DNA from: Lunularia cruciata
Lineage: Eukaryota; Streptophyta; Marchantiopsida; Lunulariales; Lunulariaceae
Length of the DNA: 64,000 nt
Direction of reading: 5' to 3'
Assembly (NCBI GenBank): GCA_948567375.1
Contig: OX419761.1
Coordinates: forward strand, 39,222,243 to 39,286,242
Positions 21,837 to 33,241 of the stretch are shown one piece after another. Numbering within the stretch: position 1 is the stretch's first letter; the number at the start of each line of letters is the position of its first letter. The position numbers and the translations under genes were made by a program. Below the pieces are notes generated by a model. The model saw only the letters and a list, made by a program, of their open reading frames with translations. It ran no database searches and was not told the DNA's origin.

Positions 21837-23214
21837 TGTGAGCCGGGCATTCTTTCACTTAGTTTGAACCTCTGATGGCTATGATGGTAGTGAACCATGG
21901 ACTAAGAAGGCAAGGAACCCCAAATCCATCATACTCCTCCAAGGCTAACACTCCAAGACTCAAACCGTTGCTCACTAGAGAACTCAATGAGAGAGAGATA
22001 GTTGCAAATGAAAGGATGATGAGTACCTCCTCATCCCTAGCTTATATACCTATGAAATACTTATGCACCAAATTTATTAATTACAAGAGTAACTCAAGTT
22101 AATATGCCAAAAGTCAAATATTCTAAAGGAATATCCATACTCATGGAAATATTCCCCTAAGCATGTAGTCCTATCTTGATCTGTGAAGCCACCTGTCTCT
22201 CACTCAGGATGAACCTCTGATGGCTATTATGGTAGCGCACTATGGACTAAGAAGGCAAGGAACCCCAACTCCGTCATACTCCTCCTTGGCTAACACTCCA
22301 AGACTCAAGACATTGCTCACTATAGAACTCAATGAGAGAGAGATAGTTGCAAATGAAAGGATGATGAGTACCTCCTCACCCCTTGTTTATATATTTGTGA
22401 AATAGTTACGTACCAAAGTTACTAATTACCATAGTAACTCAAGTTACTAGACTAAAAGTCAAGTAAAGTTAAAAAGTAGGAAAGAATATCCATTCACATG
22501 GGCATATTCCCCTAAGCATGTGGTCTTATCTTGACCCAACCACTAAGTCAAGGATTCCTTCACATGGGCTATCTTTGGACTAAAGAAGAATCCAAAACAA
22601 AAAGGCTTACAGGCCCAAGAGTTCTCAACTCTTTCCTCAAAGCCAAACACCTAGGAATAATACCAAGTCAACACACTAAAATCCAAAATAGTGGTGCTTA
22701 TCTTTTCTACTTCCTCTAAAGTAAGGTCCCCTCTATCTTAGCTATTACTAACTTTAGCTAACCATGACTAATATAGAACCATCCTTTATCTTTATATAAA
22801 TAATATGTCTTAAGTACTTGTAATACCAAGCTAAATATCACAATACCACACACATGCACAAATGGGTGTTACAGATCCAATCACTAAGGCAAGGATTCCT
22901 TCACATGGGCTATCCTTGGACTATAGAAGGATCCAATACTGAAAGGGTTGTGGGTCAAAGACTTCTCCATTTTTCTTTCAAAGCCAAACACCTTAGAATA
23001 ATACCAAGTCAATACACTAAAATCCAAAATAATAGTGTTCACATTTTCTATTTCCTCCAAAGTAAGGTCTCCTCTATTTTAGCTATGACTAATTTTAGCT
23101 AATCATGATTAATGTAGAACCATCCTTTATCTCTATATAAATATTATCTCTCAAGTACTTATAATACCAAAATGAATGTCACAATAGCACATACATGCAC
23201 AAATGGGTGTTACA
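21837..23214 (-). repeat. Solo LTR of family II, interrupted by a second copy
   Basis: Starts TGTGAGCCGG and ends GGGTGTTACA, the reverse complement of the family II LTR. The inner copy (22182-22873) and its 4-bp duplication account for 696 bp, leaving 682 bp for the outer LTR. The flanks (CTAG and AGCT) give no clear target duplication. Confidence 0.8.
22182..22873 (-). repeat. Inner solo LTR of family II (692 bp)
   Basis: Starts TGTGAAGCC, ends GTGTTACA and is flanked by a perfect 4-bp duplication GATC (22178-22181 and 22874-22877). The outer LTR of the same family reads through once it is removed. It must be younger than the outer copy. Confidence 0.9.
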
Positions 23215-25151
23215 AGCTTCCATACAAGCAATCTTTGAACAACATGGAGAGACAAATTGAAGAAGAGGATTCAAAAATCACATTGAAAAATGAAGATCAC
23301 CAATAAATGTACCTCATGGCCTTATTGGCTCAATATAGAAGCAAAATAGCAAGGGGAGGAAGAAGACAAGTGCACACAGATCAAGGAAGGAAAACTCACA
23401 ATTGATTGTTGTGAATGGAGTCTTAGAAGGCAATCAAGTGAGAATATTAATAGACCTTAGAGCAATAAATAATTTTTTGTCTTGCTTTGTTGCAATAAGA
23501 TTGGAGATGGATCTAGAGAAGGATGAGAATGAAGAAGTAGAGTTACCTAATGGGCAGATAGAGAGGATTGAGTCATTATAACACTCTTTATAGGAATTCA
23601 AGAATCAAGAAGCAATTAAATGGCAAGTGATATAATTAGCTTGTTATGATGAAATCTTAAGCATACCATGGATGGAGGATTAAAACCCTATGGTCAATTG
23701 GAGGAAGAAAGGAGCAAGAACTTACCAATGAAAGCTCATTGGTTTAAAAAAAGATCATACAAACCAGAATTACCTCTCTATGTCATAGAGACAATAGCTA
23801 TCTATAAGATATATAGATGTTTCATAGGTCTAATAAGAGAAATCTAGAGTGTAGAACTTGATGGAAAAATTATTGAGAAATTGAAAGATGTAGTTAATGA
23901 GTTTCAAGATGTCTTTCTAGATGATTTACCCTCCAGATTACAACCAAAAAGGAGAATAGATCATAAAATTGAGATATTTCAAGGAAAGACACCTCCTTGT
24001 AAGGCCCTATATTGTCTATCACCTCATGAATTGGAGGAGTGTAAGGCTCAAATTAAGAATATGCTATAGAAAGGATTTATTCAACCTAACATATCACCAT
24101 ATGGGGCTCCTATCTTGTTTGTGAATAAGAAGGACAATACAATGTGCATGTGCATTGATTATCAAGGCTTAAATCAACAAATGGTGAAGAACAAATATCC
24201 CTTATTCCGCATGGATAACCTATTTGATCAACTCAATGGAGTAAAACACTTCAACAAACTTGATGTGTTGAGCGGTTACAACCAAATCCGGATTGCGGAA
24301 GAAGATATACACAAAACTACTTTTCAAACAAGGTATGGCCACTTTGAGTACTTGGTGATGCCATTTGGCATCACCAACGCACCAGCCACTTTCATGAGTT
24401 TGATGAATGATATATTTTGTTTATACTTAAATAAAGATATTATCATCTTCTTAGATGACATCTTAGTTTATTGTTGGATGATGATGGAACACAAGCAACA
24501 TCTATGAGAAATCCTCCAAATCCAATGACAAAATCAATTGTATGCAAAAATCTCAGAGTGTGAGTTTGGCAAGTCCAAAGTAGACTATTTAGAGCAAAGA
24601 GTAAGTGAAAAAGGTATTAATATATAAAATAAAGGTCATTCAAAAATGAAGTGCTCCCAAAGATAAGAGTTAACTCATGAGCTTCTTGGGATTGACAAGG
24701 TTCTATCATTGATTTGTCAAGGAATTTTCCAAGGTTGCACAACTTCTAACAACACTACTTGGCAAGAGGAAGAAGTAGATGTCGAGGAGTGTACAAGAAT
24801 TGGCCTTTTAGGGATTGAAAGCTGCATTACTACATACACCAATCTTGAAATGGTGTGACCCAAAACATCCAATCAAGTTAGCTATAGATGCATAAGGCGT
24901 GGCAATAGGAGCAATCCTACAATACAAGTGGCATGATGGATAACACCTAGTTGCATATTTTTCTCAAAAGCTATTAATAGTAGAATGCAAATATCACACC
25001 ACCAAACAAGAAGAATTGGTCATTGTCCTTACAACCAAGCATTGGAAGCACTATCTTGGTGGGAAGGCATTTGTAGTGGAGATAGATCAAAAACCTCTAG
25101 TCTACCCTTAGACACAGAAAGATATATCTTGTCAAAATATTTGTTGGGCAG
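23215..25151 (+). pseudogene. Protease, reverse transcriptase and RNase H (first part) of element D
   Basis: Protease trace near 23440-23560: ILIDLRAINNFLS stands where the family has I-D-S-G-A-x-N-F. RT begins at 23881 (DVVNEFQDVFLDDLPSRL). Its palm is at 24115-24507, with [32 protein letters not shown] and the catalytic FLDD before ILVYC. RNase H follows in broken frames (VAYFSQKLL, KHWKHYLGGKAF) up to 25151, where element E is inserted. The RNase H text resumes at 31040. Confidence 0.8.
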
Positions 25152-25551
25152 TATAACAATATGGAGTTTAGTGATGAAGTTAGTCAGGGCTAACAAAGTA
25201 GCAAATAGGCCAATTAGTCTAGAATATTCTACAAATATCTAGGAAGGTTCCCAGTTAGTTTAACTTGCACTCCAAGTAGGTAGTTTCTAGGAAGAAACTT
25301 CAAGAAACTTCCAAGTAGCTTAGCTTGCATGCCAAGTAGGCACCTTCTTTAAGGAAAATTCTTGAGAAGCTTCTTGGTGAATTTGGCTTGCACTTTCCAA
25401 GAAAGCGGCTCAAGGGAGCTACTTGAGAAGCTTCTCAAGAGTCTTGTATGCTTTCTATAAATACCAAAGCCAAAGCTCATGCTAGGCATTTGGAGCTTCC
25501 CATACTCAAGTGTTCCAATGTGATCTTCCATTCTTCTTTTTCTCTCCTTGA
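25152..25551 (+). repeat. 5' LTR of element E, 3' end deleted
   Basis: Starts TATAACAATATGG and includes the U3 palindrome modules and a TATA box TATAAATA at 25456-25463. After TCTCTCCTTG the sequence jumps to the leader region (matching elements A and B), so the LTR end, primer site and some leader were lost. Confidence 0.8.
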
Positions 25552-26600
25552 ACTCCACCAAATCCATTTCCGCCAAACCATTGAGATTTTTGTGTCCGTG
25601 TACTACCCAAGCATCATTTCACATAGTTCATCACCTCACACTTTGGGAAAGATTTTTTGAATACAATCATCTTATCTAAGGAACCCCTAGTACTTCCGGT
25701 TGTAACTTATGGAGAATGATGGATGTGTTGTATCTTTGTGTTAATAAATTAGATAGATTAGGGGTGGTATGATAGAGTAGTAACAATGACGGTAATGCCT
25801 AAGGTTATCATTGCTATGCAGCAACAAATTAAACACCTTACTTCATTGTTGGATGAATGAGATCATCAACAACAAGAGCATGTAGAGAGAGTACTAGTTT
25901 GAGAAGGAGAAGACCAATTCTGATTTCCAAAACTAAAGGTTTTTGAAGGCAAAAATCTTCCAGATGTAGTGGAGAAATTTTTTTTTGATTGCAAACATTA
26001 TTTTGAGGGTACTTATCTTCAAGATAAAAAAAAGATTCTCTTGGCTTCCAACTAGTTGGATAGAGAAGCAAAGCTACAGTGCCAATTTTGAGTGGAGCGA
26101 GCTGAATGGCAAATTGTTGCACCAATCTTGACATATGCAAAATTCAAGAGTGTAATAATTGGTCAATTCTAAACTATAAATGCCACACAAGTTGTACAAG
26201 ATAGGTTGGTAGAGTTGAGGCAGATTGGCTCTTTAATAAGTTACATCATGCAATTTCAAAACACCATCATGCAAATTCTAGATATATTGGAAGGTGAAGC
26301 TCTAGATTGATTTTTTAGGGACTTGAAGTCATGAACCAAACTAGAGGTAACTACATGAGAGCTACAACACTTGGAGGAAGCCATGCGGTTGACCAAACAC
26401 TTTGGTTCCTTGGTTATAATAACTTGGTCTTGACCTTGACCTCCATAGAACCTACAAATACAGTACACGGGTGGAGGAGTTGGCACCAATGGAGATTGAT
26501 ATCATTCAATAAAGACCACTTGGTATTACAAATAGAGAAAAACTATGAAAAAATGGTGTTTATTTCTATTGTTGCCAAATTTGACATCACATTGCTCAAT
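25552..26600 (+). pseudogene. gag of element E
   Basis: Collinear with the gag of elements A and B: leader, Gln-rich block near 25800-25900, capsid region to about 26500, and a damaged zinc knuckle near 26540-26590. In the knuckle the first Cys is TAT, the His position is TGC, and the Gly before the final H-x4-C is a stop. No long frame survives. Confidence 0.65.
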
Positions 26601-26689
26601 GTCCACTCAAGAATGGGCTACCTTGATAAGTCACCCAGGTGGAGTTTGTGGAGTAGAATAATAAAGGAAACAAGGAATCCTAATAGGAG

Positions 26690-27090
26690 ATTTGAGCTGC
26701 CTCTTGAGAATTTGATTAGTTCCAATGGGATCAAAGGCTTGACCTATGAAATTTTGCTTCACTTGCAAGGTATGATATCTGATCATGATTGTGAGATTTT
26801 GGTTGATTTGGGAAGTTTAAAAAATATACTTGTCCATGCAATTAGCAAAGGAATTATGTATTCCTATCAAGCTAATAATTAGAAGTAGATTAATGATGAC
26901 GGATGATAGAAAGAGTTCTACATTTTGTACCTTGCATCTTGTTACCTTCAAGATTGAGAAAAAAGTATTTAGAGTGTATGAGGTTTGTAGTGGCACCTCT
27001 ACACTATGATGTCATTCTAGATCTACCTTGGCTTGAATGTCATAAATTTCAATTTGATTGGAATCGAGGACAAATTCAAGTATAACACTA
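26690..27090 (+). pseudogene. Protease of element E
   Basis: The active-site region reads ILVDLGSLKN where the family has VDSGSS. The second half continues to VVAPLHYDVILDLPWLECH at 26903-27085. The key D-x-G is kept but the Ser/Thr is Leu. Confidence 0.75.
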
Positions 27091-27129
27091 AGGTAGGAAT
27101 TTCTAGTTAGGTTGTCTAGCACCTCTGAG

Positions 27130-27345
27130 TAAGACATCTAAGAATAGTCAGCCTTGGGATAGGAAGTTTTTCATGAAGGTAGCCATAGAGCAAGCTTTGA
27201 AGGGAGTCCCAATATGGCAATTTTGTTAGGAAGGCAACAATGGAACAAGCTTTGAATGAAGATGAGTCCCTAGATGAGAAGTTTGTTAGTGAAGTAGCCA
27301 TAGAGCAAGCTTTGGAGGAAGATAAGTCTATATTTGCAATGTGGA
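27130..27345 (+). repeat. 63-bp tandem repeat of the element E spacer
   Basis: About three units. The last two read MEQALNEDE and SLDEKFVSEVAIEQALEEDK, matching the 21-residue repeat of elements A and B. Confidence 0.7.
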
Positions 27346-28900
27346 TCAAGCCGATTGCTCAAGGAGAATCTAAGGAGAGTCAAGAGCCTCATCAAGCAAT
27401 GGTTGATCAAATAGTTCAAGAGTTTGTGGATGTGTTTGTGGATGATCTACCAAAGGGATTACACTCCAATCGTGGTATGCACTTCAAGATTGAGTTATTG
27501 CCAAGGAGTCCAACGAGTAGACCAATCTATCAACTCTCACCAAAGGAGTTGGAGGTGTTGCAAACAACACTTATAGAGTTGTTGGAGAAGGATTTCATAT
27601 AATATAGTACATCTCCTTGGGAAGCATTGGCACTATTTGTTCCAAAGAAGGATGGAGGATTTCATTTCTATATTGATTACTATGGGCTCAATAAACAAAC
27701 AATGAAGAGTGCATGTCCCTTGCCTTGAATTGATGACTTGCTTGATCAATTGAGTAGAGTATGATACTTCTTCAAGTTGGATCTTCATAGCAACTACTGG
27801 CAAATCCTCATTGATAAGGAGAATGTGCAAAAGACTGCCTTTTGCACAAGGTATGGGCATTATGAGTGGAGGGTTCTACCTTTCGGGCTCACAAATGCTC
27901 CAACAAGCTTCATGGATCAGATGCATTGGGTGTTGAATAGACTATTGGATTAATATGTGGTGGTATTCTTGGATGATATCTTAATCTATAGCTAGACAAA
28001 GGCAAAACATGTGAATCACATACAAGAAGTCCTAAGATGACTACAACAATGGAAATTTTATTGCAAGAAGTTGAAGTGTGCCTTTTGGTAGCAAGAAGTT
28101 ACCTTCTTGGGTCACAAGATCTCATCAAAGGCGATCAAGATGGAAGAGGAGAAAATCAAGGCCATTATTGATTGGCTTACTCAAAGGATGCTACAAAAGT
28201 ATGGGCATTCAATGGATTAGCCAATTTAAACTAATGGTTCATCCATTATTATGTCCATGTAGCTGCACCATTGATTGATCTCTTGGGGAAGAACTTGAGC
28301 TTTTAGTGGACCACCGAGTATGAAGAAGTATTCCAAAAGTTGAAATATATGGTGTCTCCAAGACCCATTCTTCAACAATATTATCCTCAACTACCTTGTG
28401 TGGTTGATTTTGATGGTGATGTACCTTATTATGTCCATGTAGCTGCACCATTGATTGATCTCTTGGGGAAGAACTTGAGCTTTTAGTGGACCACCGAGTA
28501 TGAAGAAGTATTCCAAAAGTTGAAATATATGGTGTCTCCAAGACCCATTCTTCAACAATATTATCCTCAACTACCTTGTGTGGTTGATTTCTAACTTTGC
28601 GGTTGGAGCCATGTTGCACCAAGAATTCCCAGATGGATTACATCCAATTGCCTTTGCGTCTTGCTGACTAAATACAACTAAAAAAATTACTCTACTCAAG
28701 ATTGGGAACAACTAGCAATGGTATATACCACCAAGGTATGGAGACATTATCTCTTGGAGAAACAAGTGATAATGCAAACTGATCACAAACCATTGTTGCA
28801 ACATTTTACTTGGAACACATGAAGAGTCAATATCATTGATGGGAGGAATAATTAAAAAAATTTGACATCAAACTTGAGTACAAACTTGGTTGGTTCCATG
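27346..28900 (+). pseudogene. Reverse transcriptase and RNase H of element E
   Basis: The RT start reads FVDDLPKGLHSNRG and SPKELEVLQTTLIELLEKDF (27240-27602). The palm follows with FGLTNAPTSFMDQM and FLDDILIYS near 27860-27995. The connection and RNase H run to about 28800; the region near TDHKPLLQ keeps the Asp that is Asn in element A. A 165-bp stretch is exactly duplicated (28246-28410 and 28426-28590), and many stops are present. Confidence 0.8.
28246..28590. repeat. Exact 165-bp tandem duplication in RNase H of element E
   Basis: 28246-28410 and 28426-28590 are identical, at an offset of 180 bp with a 15-bp spacer. Other family members have a single copy. It could be a recent duplication or an assembly error. 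Confidence 0.95.
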
Positions 28901-30600
28901 TCATCCTTGATTTGCTATCACAAAGATCTGATTTGAAGTCTCTTCCTCTCATCATAACAAAAATTACAATAATATCAATTGACTCCTAAGTCCAAATCAA
29001 GTTTAAGACAACTTTACAACAAGATCCTTTCTTTCAGATGGTACAAGGTCATCTTGCAGCATGTGACAAGGAGTACAATACCTTCTCTTACAAAGAAGGC
29101 CTTCTATTCTATGAGAACCAGACTTATGTTCCAGCCAAGGGTGATCTCCAACTTGTGTGCCTCTAGGAAGTCCATGAATTACCAATCACTAGTCATATGG
29201 GTGTGGACAAGAGCTTAGGTACCCTCCAATGCCAATGGAGCCGCCCAACATGACACAAGATGTTTGAGAGTTTGTCCAATTGTGTGAGAGTTGCCAATGC
29301 AACAAGGCCAACAACCATAAACAAAGTGGACTCCTTCAACCACTTTCCATTCTATTTGCTCGATGGGAACATGTGAGCTTGGATCTCATCACATCCTTAC
29401 CTAAAACAAAGCAAGGTCACATGGCAATTATGGTAGTTATGGATAAGCTTAGTAAACAAATCTATTTGGCACCAACCTTTGATATTGTGGATGTTCCAAC
29501 ACTAGCACAAATCTACTTTGATAATGTCTTTAAGCATCATGGGATACCGCATGCTCATCTCCGACCATGATCCTTGATTCATTGGAAAGTTTTGGCAAGC
29601 ACTCTTCTAGATACTTGGCACCAAGCTTGCTTTGTCCACGGCCTATCATCCTCAAATTGATGGATAAATTGAACATGTAAATTGCACCTTGGAGGATATG
29701 CTTTGTGCCTCTTTCAACATTCACCATACCAATTGGGATGAATGTCTTGCAACTTTGGAGTTTGCATACAAAAATTCCAAATAGGCAAGGACCAGATTCT
29801 CTCTTTTCTTCCTCAATTTCGGCCAAGACCCACTTGTTCTAGATTCTCTTCTTGCTCTTCCTCCATCTTATGTCCCTCATACTTCAACCATCTTGACCAC
29901 CATATCCCAATCCCTCCAACAAGCCAAATCTCACTTCTTTGTTGCCCAATTGTCAAAAATAATAAGCAAACCACCATCATTGTGATCTCGCCTTTCAAGT
30001 TGATGATAAGGCCATGCTCTCATCTAATAACCCGCTTCTCTCACTTGATACATAAGTCCGTAAGCTTGCTCTTAATTGGATATGACCCTTTGATGTTACA
30101 CAAATCATTTCTAATATTGCTTATCAACTTGCCTTGCCTTGTAATATGCGTATCCATCCTATCTTTCATATTTTCTAAGTGAAAAACCTTTGTCCCTTAT
30201 CCATCTTCTTTTTCCTCTTGTGTCCAACCTCCTCCTCCTCTCATCCCTATCAACAATCATGAGGAATACAAAGTTGATCATATCCTTACATGTTGCTATA
30301 TTCAATGAAGCAATCGACAACATATAAAGTACAAGGTCCTTTTGAAAGGGTATCCTCTTCCTCTTGTGTCCAACCTCCTCCTCCTCTCATCCCTATCAAC
30401 AATCATGAGGAATACAAAGTTGATTGTATCCTTACATGTTGCTATATTCAATGAAGCAATCGACAACATATAAAGTACAAGGTCCTTTTGAAAGGGTATC
30501 CTCTTCATGATGCCACTTGGGAACCTCTTACTCATCTCCAGAATGCACAAACGACCCTCGAGGAGTTTGAGGCTTCAATGACAACAAGGACATCACCAAC
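28901..30600 (+). pseudogene. Integrase and chromodomain of element E
   Basis: The zinc-binding end is MCESCQCNKANNHKQ (29280). The catalytic core has VSLDLITSLPKTKQGH and MDKLSKQIYLAPT (29280-29570). A decayed DDE tail and the C-terminal integrase segment follow to about 30150. The chromodomain is near 30250-30560, with NNHEEYKVD-type and WKGYPL traces broken by a 146-bp duplication. It is a non-functional copy. Confidence 0.75.
30212..30503. repeat. 146-bp tandem duplication in the chromodomain region of element E
   Basis: 30212-30357 is repeated as 30358-30503 with only a few differences (for example GATCATATCC against GATTGTATCC). Confidence 0.9.
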
Positions 30601-30616
30601 TAATAGAGGGGGAATA
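30601..30616 (+). promoter_or_regulatory. Polypurine tract of element E
   Basis: TAATAGAGGGGGAATA directly before the 3' LTR, as needed to prime plus-strand DNA synthesis. Confidence 0.75.
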
Positions 30617-31039
30617 TATAACAATGTGGAGTTTAGCCATGAAGTTAGTCAGGACTAACAAAGTAGAAAATATGCCAAATTATTCTAGAATATTTTAGAA
30701 GTATCTAGGAAGCTTCTTGGAAAGCTTCCTAGCTAGCTTAACTTGCACTCCAAGTAGGAAGTTTCTAGAAGGAAACTTCTAGAAACTTCCAACTAGCTTA
30801 GCTTGTATGCCAAGTAGGCAACTTCTATAAGGAATCTTCTTGAGAAGCTTCTTAGTTAACTTGGCTTGCACTCCAAGAAAGCGGCTCAAGAAAGCTTTTT
30901 GAAAAGCTTCTCAAGAGTCTTGTATGCTCCTTGTAAATACCAAAGCCAAAGCTCATGCTAGTCATTTGGCATTTTCTACACTCAAGTGTCCCAATGTGAT
31001 CTTCCATTCTCTTTCTCTCCTTGGTCTTCGTCTTTTACA
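30617..31039 (+). repeat. 3' LTR of element E (423 bp)
   Basis: Starts TATAACAATGTGG and ends TCTTTTACA, with the U3 palindrome modules (about 30690-30915). The TATA box is changed to TGTAAATA. Confidence 0.85.
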
Positions 31040-32632
31040 AGCAAAGTGGAGACTATGGTTCATCATGATGATCACATATGTGGAAGGCAAGAAGCAACTT
31101 GTAGATGTATTCTCCCAAATGCCGATGGTAAACAATTTGGTGGTAGAGGTCAAGATGAACCCTAAATTCTGGCCAAGGACTCTTGTTGCTACAATAATGA
31201 ATCCATAGATTGTAGGAGCTCAATCATCCAAAGGCATCACCAACATCCAAGGACTTACCTTTCATGATGCCAAGTTATGGATCTTGAATGCCATGGACAT
31301 AAGAACCACCATCCTAGCAAAAGGCCATGATTTTGCCATTGCAAAGTCACATTGGAGTGGACAAGACCTTGGATGTAGTCAAATGCCATTACTATTGGCC
31401 CAAGATGAGGAATGATGTGATATATGTATATGTTTTGCGTATACATATATAGAATATGTTTGGAGCTACTTACTTTATCAATGAAATAAAGCTTCTAATC
31501 AAGCTACCGTAGCACTCCTTCAACCCTACTCCTACACAATGTTCGGAATAGGTAAGCATGGATCTGGTTTGTGAATTGCCCAAGACTACCTCAAGGTTTG
31601 ACTCATTGTAGTCTTTTTCAATCAACTCAACAATATGATTCATGTGCATCTTACCACCAAGGATGTGACGGCTCCACAATAAGCTCAATTTTACTTAGAT
31701 ATAATCTTTTCTCACCATGGCATATCTCAAGTGCTCATCACCAATAGAGACATTCAATTTCCTAGTTTGTTTTGCAGAACACTCTTTGGTTTATTGAAAA
31801 CAAAATTGGCCATGTCCATGGCTTACCATCCACAGATTGATAGACAAATAGAGTGGGCTAATCACATTATTGAAGACATGCTATGGGGCTTCACCTTAGA
31901 TGAGCAAGAGCGGTGGGATACCTTACTTCCTTGGTGAAATTTTCTTACTACAATCACCAAATGCATCCACACATGCCACACCATTCTTCCTCATGTATAG
32001 AGAGCATTCTTTCATCCCTTCAAGCTTGATGAAGATCCATCCGGTGGCTACCAAAGTTGAGGTTGTCAATGCTTTTTGCTCTAGAATCCAATAAGGTGTG
32101 GAGAAGCCAAGCATAGATTTCAAATCACCCAAAATTGATAGAAGCAATATGTAGATGCACATTTTTTGCACATGGAGATCAATGTTGGGAATCAAGTCTG
32201 GTTGTCAACAACCAACTTCATGTTAGTTGGCCCTCGTAAGCTCAAACCTTAGTTTATTGGGCCTTTTCTCATTCTTTGTTGAATTGGCACAATGACCTAT
32301 CACCTCAAGTTACTACCACACATGAAGATCCATCCAATATTCCATGTATCCTTACTACAAAAATAGACCTCCCTAATGTCCCAGTCCCACTTTCCTTCCA
32401 TACAAGACACTGACCTTGTCCAACATTAATTGATTGCATGGAGGAATATGAAGTCAAATGCATTCTCCAAAAACGCATCCGTGGTACTCACCATCCACAT
32501 ATGGAATGTCTTGTGTAGTGGAAAGGGTACCCACTATATGAGGCAACATGGGAACCAATAGCCAACTTGACCCATGTATCTATGGTAGTGAAATCTTTTG
32601 AGCAACAACTTTGCAAAGAAGACATTGCATCT
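31040..32632 (+). pseudogene. End of RNase H, integrase and chromodomain of element D
   Basis: The RNase H frame resumes at the insertion edge (AKWRLWFIMMITYVEGKKQ), matching the usual A-R-W...Y-x-x-G-K end of the domain. The integrase zinc region lies near 31345-31450 (HIGVDKTLDVVKCHYYWPK). The core follows with LITNRDIQF (second Asp) and DRQIEWANHII (Glu) at 31731-31937, then the C-terminal segment at 32150-32350 (HMKIHPIFHV). The chromodomain is at about 32440-32580 (EEYEVKCILQKR, then WKGYPLYEATWEPIANL after one stop). Confidence 0.8.
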
Positions 32633-32648
32633 TAAAAGGGGGGAGATT
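32633..32648 (+). promoter_or_regulatory. Polypurine tract of element D
   Basis: AAAAGGGGGGAGATT immediately before the 3' LTR TGTAATACC. Confidence 0.8.
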
Positions 32649-33241
32649 TGTAATACCAACAGATAGACATATTATTTAGAGGTGAAAATTGGCTTGGTAA
32701 CATCTAGAAGGATGTTATATATGATGGACTAAGTAGATTAGATAGAGGTATCACCAAAAGAGTATATCTACTAATAAGGCAAGAGCCAAAAATAGCTTGA
32801 AACCTTCAAAGCCAGTTTTGGCAACCTAAATGGATGAATTAGGCTTCAAAAATGTGTCGTACTTCTACCAGGAAGAGGAAAGTAAGCCTTCCTTTCCTCC
32901 CAATTTGTCTCATTGAGAAATTTCCAATGATACCTCACCAATGTGATTCTAAGATTCCTACAAGAAGATTCTCTAGAGATTTCCTTTGGTCAAAGCTTGT
33001 TTGACCAACTAGATAGGACCAGAACCAACATGTCACCCATGTATGTAACTAATCTAAGGGTAGAGTTTGCTAACATGTCACCAATCCATGTATTTGATCC
33101 AAGGGTGGAGCTTCCTTTTAAGGAATCCACTTTGCTATATAATAAAGACAAGGTACTCCTTTGGGGCATTGGAGTTTTGAGTGGGAAGCTTTGTGTTTCT
33201 TCTTCTGATTTTCTTGTGGGGGTTCTCCTATCCTTGGAAAA
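32649..33241 (+). repeat. 3' LTR of element D
   Basis: Starts TGTAATACCAACAG and ends near CCTTGGAAAA. It differs from the 5' LTR at many scattered sites, which points to an old insertion. The end position is uncertain by a few bases. Confidence 0.75.

Larger units (their letters stand above)
25152..31039 (+). mobile_element. Chromovirus E (family I) inserted in element D
   Basis: Complete but decayed family I element: 5' LTR (25152 to about 25551, its U5 end and primer site deleted), gag, protease, spacer repeat, RT, RNase H, integrase, chromodomain, polypurine tract and 3' LTR 30617-31039. Both LTRs begin TATAAC instead of the TGTAAC of relatives. Two tandem duplications (28246-28590 and 30212-30503) disrupt RNase H and the chromodomain. 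The RNase H of element D continues directly across it. Confidence 0.85.
19665..33241 (+). mobile_element. Chromovirus D (Ty3/gypsy, LTR family III) with nested insertions
   Basis: 5' LTR 19665-20253, primer site 20260-20271, gag with zinc knuckle, protease, RT, RNase H, integrase, chromodomain, polypurine tract and 3' LTR 32649-33241. Nested solo LTRs (21837-23214) interrupt it after the zinc knuckle, and chromovirus E (25152-31039) interrupts its RNase H. After removing these, about 6.3 kb remain, a normal length for the family. The two LTRs differ at many positions, so the insertion is old, and the coding parts are full of stops. A clear target duplication was not found. Confidence 0.8.
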
